A stretch of 64,000 nt of DNA, from assembly GCF_004210375.1 (NCBI RefSeq), contig NC_134837.1:155227310-155291309 (forward strand), read 5' to 3'. The notes below the pieces were generated by a model that ran no database searches, was not told where the DNA came from, and saw nothing but the letters and a program-made list of their open reading frames with translations. Within the stretch, counting starts at the first letter, position 1. Every line of letters begins with the position of its first letter. A program made the position numbers and the translations under genes. The DNA comes from Tachypleus tridentatus (lineage: Eukaryota > Arthropoda > Merostomata > Xiphosura > Limulidae). Shown piece by piece: positions 58,091 to 64,000 of this stretch.

Positions 58091-60309
58091 CTCTGTTCCT
58101 TGTATCCTACCTCGTCACCACTCGAACAGAAGTTTTGTTAATTTTTATTGTAAAAATAAGTCTACAAAAGATGTTTTTGTTCACAACAATAAAATGGAGT
58201 TTCAAAAACTTAGACCTACCTTTTTTTTGTTTGCTATATATTGTTTATATTACTTTTCGCAGTGATCCTCTGAAACATGATCAAAACTAACACCAACAGT
58301 GTTATGTACTTTCATTCTTTTAATTTTGCCTTTTAATTGCATAGAGCAATTAAACCTGTTTTAGCTGAGCCATAGTGGCTCGTAGAATTGCTCTGAGCTT
58401 GTGTTTTCCAAGTACAAACATTTAGCTCATAACTCCTTCTTCTCTTGACTGATTCAGATCGAATTTGAGTTTTGGTCTCAGGAAGTAAAATATTTTCGAT
58501 TGATGTATTTGATACGTTCAAGGTCTCATAGATTAATTTAGTCTAATACTGTTGTTGTTGTTTTTTTTAAACTAAAGTTTCGCGTCTATTGAGCATTCCC
58601 TATTGCTATTTAATCACTTGTACATTTTTTCTATCTATACGGGTTTATGAAACATAACATACTTAAATATTACCCTTGTTTTACTTTTCTTTATGTGTAA
58701 TCAGGTAAAATTGTGTTAGGAATAATTGTGTAACTTTTGTGTGTCCTTTGACCTTCATTCAAATATGGAATAATCGAATTATTTCGCTTCTGGTTACAGA
58801 GTTATCTTTTTTTGTGTAAAAAGATATAAATCTTTATAAGCTTTAGCCTACAATAAGTATAATTTCGATAAAACCAATTTTTCCAGCGAATACTAACAAA
58901 AAATAAAGGATTCAATTGTTTGAAAGGTAATCGTGCTTTTGTTATCAAAGATTTTCTTTGTAAACTGCAGTTTTGCAACTGGAAATAGAAATCTTAAGGA
59001 ACTCGATTGACTGAAAAACATTTAAATTAGATTTATTATTTTTTTCCCTTATACTGTAAGTCCCCTATCAAAATAATTAGATCATAAGTGAAAGCTAATT
59101 TGGTTTTAAACGAATTTCAAGGGTTTTTAATATTACAGCTTTCTGTTATCAGATATATTACTTTTAAGAGAAATGTTATGATTCTCTTAAAATGACAAGT
59201 TTTTGAATGTATCTGAGAATGAACATCGAAATATTAAACGAGTCTTAGCAGGATTCACAATCACCAAAATAACATTAATGAAAACTAACCTTTAAAATAT
59301 TTCAAAATTTATATACTACGCTAACAACAAATAACAAAATGTCTTTGAATGTGGCTCTTTGTCACTTCACTAGACTGACGTTTTATTCAAGTTTCGGTGT
59401 GACCAATTAATAAACCATTTTTTAAATGATCTTATATTACATAAATAAAACATTTTTATAAATACTTTTTAAAAATAATCACAACTAATTTGTATTTTAT
59501 CCTTTGCTGTAAGAGGTGTGGAATTACATTAATTCTAATACTTTATTATCCTGTTAATAGTGGTCACCTAAGGCATTTGTTTTCATAATTTAACGAATCG
59601 TTATCATTAAACGCTTGAATATCGATATTTTAAATGTTTTTATTTTATTTTATATGTATATATATACTGAAATACCTTCATTAGATGATACATGCATAGA
59701 CCTACCCTATTTACCAGTAGATAAACTACAATAATTTAGGTTTGTGTGTTTTGACACAGTTCGTTTTAACGTGACAACGTTTAATATTTAATTTTGATCA
59801 ATCCATTTAGTTTAATAATATTTTTTCTGAGAAGTTTTGTTGGATTGATATATTATAAACTACTTTCCGAATCATGTTTATAGAAGCAAATTGTTGGAGC
59901 TGCAGCAAGGAGAGGTTTAAGATTGCGGTGTTTGCACGTTATTTCATTCGTATTATCCACGACATTTAACGTTTTATTTGTTATGAATTTTATTCATAAC
60001 AATAAAAACTGTGCGTACTCATGTGCTTCTCTTAAGCAAATACACTTGCTTTAATTAGTTAACAGCTTTAATTTGTAACCACGTGGCGCGTGGTTGTTTA
60101 AGTTAACAAATAAGCAACCAATAACTAGTTTACAGCCCACCAGTAACTTATTTTACTTTTCAAAAATTGCGAATGGGAAAACTTAGCGTAAAGTTGTAAT
60201 ATAAAAAAGTGAAGCATATATTTTATTTTCATATTTATAAACAAAACGTAAAACAATTGAAAAAAATGAATGAATGTTTGAAATCTAAAAGTAAGTTTCA
60301 TAAAATGAG
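58091..60309. other. Unassigned AT-rich DNA
   Basis: No gene, SINE or tandem array recognised. Confidence 0.5.
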
Positions 60310-60428
60310 ACCTTCCGCTAGTACAGCGGTAAGCCTACGGATTTACGACGCTAAAATCAGAGGTTCGATCTCCCTCGGTGGGCTCAGCAGATAGCCCTAT
60401 GTGGCTTTGCTATAAGAAAACACACACT
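60310..60428 (+). mobile_element. SINE family B
   Basis: Complete head-to-tail copy ending in cacacac. Confidence 0.92.
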
Positions 60429-60638
60429 TATTCATAAAATGGGAGTTGGAACGACACGGAAATGTTTCAGTTATAAATCACAGAAAATGGTTTTGCTTGG
60501 TAAAAAACTGCAGTTGTGAGGCTATAAGTTGCTTAAATAACGAATAATAAAAATTAATCTTGCAAACTCAACAAGGTTGCCGTCACCCAATGCTTTCATA
60601 TAGCAATACAGTTATTATAAAAATTAAATAAATATTAT

Positions 60639-60900
60639 CCGGCATGGCCAGGTGAGTTAAGGCGGTCGACTCCTGATCTGAAGGTCGCGGGTTCGAATCC
60701 CCATCGCTTCAAGCATGCTCGCCCATTTCACCCGTGGTGACATTATGATGTGACGGTCAATCCCACTATTCGTTGATAAAAGAGTCGCCTAAAGAGTGGG
60801 TGGTGATGACTAGCTGCCTTCCCTCGAGTCTTACACTGCTAAATTAGGAACGACTACCACAGAGAGCTTTCGAATAGCTTTGCGCGAAATTCAAAAATCA
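60639..60900 (+). mobile_element. SINE family A, nearly full length
   Basis: Head begins CCGGCATGG. Short deletion in the body before GAGTGGGTGGTGATG. Confidence 0.92.
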
Positions 60901-61626
60901 AAATTTTATTTTACCTACATTTGAAGCCTGGTAAACAATGCTAAGAAAAATAAGATTATCCCAGAAAAACCGGATATTTCCAAAATCGTAATATTCGTAC
61001 AATGAAATTAGAGTAATATCTGAAATACAAAAAACAACAAAAACAAATGTTATGACACATAAGTTCTTATACTAGTCATATACTAGTTTAATTTCTAGTT
61101 ATTAATATAAGGATTGATGTCAATACAAGAAATCATTTCTCTTCGGTGTTGATGTTTAAAAGTTTTGCAGTAAATGAATTATTTGTTTGTTTTATGAAAA
61201 CCATATATAAGGAATGGATTAAAATAAGTGTGCTTGATTTATCTACCGGTCATTGTGTAGTAGTTTGACTTGTTTAAAAGTGCCTTATTAGTAAATACTG
61301 GTGAGTTAATCCTGTCGTCCAGTGTGCGAGAGATCTGGGACTTGAATCCCAAGAGAAAAAAATGTAAAAATGGAGTTTACCATAAATATCCTGGCGACTG
61401 ACTACTAGTCGTTCCACGATCCTAGAATAAGACCTAGTTTGTGAGGAAAAAAATGTCACCACATTAGTTAGTGTTCAGTTGGTAGAGCATTTCCTGGATG
61501 TGAAAGACACAGTCGTCGTTAAGCATTAACACACGAGGTCCAGGACCTGATTGTGTTTGACAGTGCCCTGAATCCCCAGAAGATGTCTTCAAAAATCAGA
61601 ATTTAAAACCATTGGCAATACCGAAG

Positions 61627-61905
61627 GCCTGGCATGGCCAGGTTTGTTAAAGTGTTCGACTCGTAATCTGAGGGTCGCGGGTTCGAATCCCCGTCGCACT
61701 AAACATGTTCGCTCTTTCAGCCATAGGGGCGTTATAAGTGACGGTCAATGCCACTATTCGTTGGTAAAAGATTAGTCCAAGAGTTGGCGGTGGGTGGTGA
61801 TGACTAGCTGCCTTCCCTCTAGTCTTACACTGCTAAATTAGGGACGGCTAGCACAGATAGCCCTCGAGTAGCTTTGTGCGAAATTCAAAACCAAACAAAC
61901 ATATC
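61627..61905 (+). mobile_element. SINE family A, full length
   Basis: Close to consensus. Target duplication ataccgaa at 61619-61626 and 61906-61913. Confidence 0.95.
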
Positions 61906-61913
61906 ATACCGAA

Positions 61914-62812
61914 ACATCGAAAATTCCCGCGACTGTGAGCTCCAATCCCCAATACTTTAAGTACCTAGCGAAGCCTGTAGTGAAATATCTCTAATACGAA
62001 TCTGCACCAAAATTATAAAAAGTGAATAAATTACACAATTATAAAAAATTGAGAGCAATCATGAAGTTACTTACACTTATAATAAGAAAAACAAACGATA
62101 ACTTGTCCCACATCACTCTATAAAATAGCATCCTCATCCACCTCTCACTGCAAGCAAACAAAGATGCTTAACTAACCACATTAAAAATTGACGTAACGAC
62201 TCCCTAACTGTTTTTTAGCTATACACAGTTCGGGTTTCGATTTGAATTTAGTTGTGTCGTATAAAAAGATTAAATAGTATAGAAGTTCGTGTCTGTAGTG
62301 CGTATTGTGTCAAATACTCACATTACTTTGTTTACAATGTTAAGATAAAGAGTTATGATTAAGGTGTGTACAAAAGAACTTACTCACTCATTAGTATCAA
62401 ATTAAACTACAGATCTGTTACAAACCATTTATCTCATCTCACTCTAAATACTATGTTCTTTGATTACAATCATGGTATATGTTAAAACAATATCTACAGC
62501 GGTGTTTAAAGTTATCAGAACACTGTTGATTCCTCCTGTAGTTTTGGTTTATTATGCATGAGAAATAAAACTAATGCAATTTAAAATGTTGGAAAGATCA
62601 TATAAGTAAATAAACTATTGATCTGATGTTAATATTGTCTTTATTACCTCTTGCGTTAGGTGTATTTAGTTTTCCAGATCTTAGTGTTTACAAACATTTA
62701 CTGCAGGTCAACCAACAGGATCAGAAGTTTAAGACGAAATAATTATTTTTTGATTAGTCCTGGATATGCAAGGATTCAGAATTTACATACTTTTCGTTCT
62801 TTTGGTAAGGGC
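61914..62812. other. Unassigned DNA
   Basis: No feature recognised. Confidence 0.5.
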
Positions 62813-62990
62813 GCATAATGGCTCGGTGGTAGAACCGTGAATTTCAGTGTTAGTAAGCCTTGTTAGAATACGAGTGACAGCATCATACGAGCGACAGCTA
62901 TTGCTTTAGCGTGGGTGATTCGTGGTGGGTTGTTGCTGATTGGCTATCATCTCCTAATCAGTAGTTCAAATACAAAATAATAAAAAAAAC
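62813..62990 (+). mobile_element. tRNA-like SINE of a further type
   Basis: A-box-like ggctcggtggtagaaccgtg, then gtgggtgattcgtggtgggt and ctcctaatcagtagttcaaa, ending in an A-rich run. A similar tail occurs near 1975-2060. Confidence 0.5.
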
Positions 62991-63164
62991 TTTAGTCACA
63001 GTTACTTCTGTAGTACAAACCAAGATAGAATCAGCAGTAAGATTCAAGTAGTCAGTAAGAACATTGTAAAACTAAACATAATTAAAGTAATTGTCTTACA
63101 TTCAAAGGAATTAGTCAACTTTTAGCAGCTTCTCCAAAGATAGCTACATTACTTAGTCACCTAT

Positions 63165-63441
63165 GGAGCCCGGCATGGCCAAGCGTGTTAAGGCGTGCGA
63201 CTCGTAATCTGAGGGTCACGGGTTTGCATCCCCGTCGCGCCAAACATGCTCGCCCTTTCAGCCGTGGGGCGTTATAATGTGACGGTCAATCCCACTATTC
63301 GTTGGTAAAGGAGTAGCTCAAGAGTTGGCGGTGGGTGGTGATGACTAGCTGCCTTCTCTCTAGTCTTACACTGCTAAAGTAGGGACAGCTGGCACAGATA
63401 GACCTCGAGTGGCTTTGTGCGAAATTCAAAAACAAAACAAG
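63165..63441 (+). mobile_element. SINE family A, full length
   Basis: Target duplication tagtcacctat / tagtcacttat at 63154-63164 and 63442-63452. Confidence 0.94.
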
Positions 63442-64000
63442 TAGTCACTTATAACCTTACTTTACATGATGAATGCATTTTATCACTTGACGTACGTATA
63501 GAATGTTTGCTTTATAAGTTTAAACGCCGAAAGCAGGCGAAGCATTAAAAACCAATAGGCCTAAAATATCTAATAAAATTATCTGAACTGCAAATGCTTG
63601 TTTTCTGATCCAAAATCGCCCCAGTTTGTACATTTCTATCGTATGTTTTTAAACACCTCTGATTTTAAACCCAAAATGAACGATTTTTGTGTGTGTTGGA
63701 AAGGGGGCATCTGCAGTTTCTTTCTTGATTTTTATAGCCAGTTAATGAACTATTTTAACACATTTCTGCTTTTGCATTCGAAAAGAGATAAACTAGGAGA
63801 CGTACAGTCTACATGATTTCTTATCACAAATGTTAGGGCTACTGGCGCTTAGTTTACGTTTTAATTAACCAATTATATAATTATATTATGAAGCTTGCTT
63901 ATTCATTTTAGGTTAATATAATGATAATATAATCGAACAAATTTCAATTAAAGCATGTAAGTGTAAGAACTGAAATGTTTGTGTCATCCTAGTCTTGATT

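Noticed and set aside
61460-61575. tRNA-like stretch gttcagttggtagagcattt
   Set aside because: Resembles an A box, but no proper B box or cloverleaf follows; too weak to call a tRNA or a SINE.
61627-61700. SINE heads as functional tRNA genes (anticodon position reads CGT)
   Set aside because: Every head continues into a conserved SINE body with an A-rich tail and target duplications. Cloverleaf stems are imperfect.
1-64000. CRISPR arrays, bacterial operons, integrated viral genomes
   Set aside because: No regular spaced repeats of CRISPR type, no dense coding, no viral structural or replicase frames. The window is eukaryotic.

Overview
The window is AT-rich metazoan nuclear DNA with long introns, few exons and many short interspersed repeats. 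The dominant repeat is a tRNA-headed SINE of about 270 bp. From memory I associate its sequence with horseshoe crabs (Limulus/Tachypleus), so a xiphosuran is my best guess; this rests on recall plus the gene content, not on a search. GT-AG introns, Tc1/mariner and Penelope-like elements, and SINEs with target-site duplications rule out a prokaryote.

Two host genes can be supported. On the minus strand (about 18.5 to 15.2 kb) is a complete small three-exon gene for a secreted single-granulin protein: a non-coding first exon behind a TATA-like box, a signal-peptide exon, and an exon with all 12 granulin cysteines. Predicted length is 93 aa, and the splice phases fit exactly. On the plus strand at 45.8-47.2 kb, in the most GC-rich part of the window, lies the first coding exon (190 codons) of a FAM155/NALF (C. 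elegans NLF-1) homologue, an auxiliary subunit of the NALCN sodium-leak channel. It ends at a GTAAGT donor. I could not find later exons, so the 47.2-64 kb stretch is probably intron.

Mobile elements: two Tc1-like transposons (23.5-24.7 kb plus, 26.9-28.3 kb minus), both with the third catalytic acid replaced; a mariner 3' fragment (31.2-31.6 kb); two Penelope-like retroelement pieces in inverted arrangement (38.9-40.6 kb); and several short palindromic relics that resemble Penelope-type termini with hammerhead-like cores (7.6, 22.3, 38.9 and 44.7 kb). About 20 copies or fragments of SINE family A, 7 of family B and about 11 of family C are spread over the window, and all three families end in a similar 3' tail. 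Tandem arrays occur at 17.1, 32.0-32.6, 34.1, 42.0-42.4, 45.2 and 49.7-51.7 kb; the last grades from a degenerate repeat of about 30 bp into a regular 87-bp higher-order unit.

The 2.7-6.4 kb block has no recognisable SINE and one 151-codon open frame that I cannot identify. Most remaining DNA holds nothing I can name.
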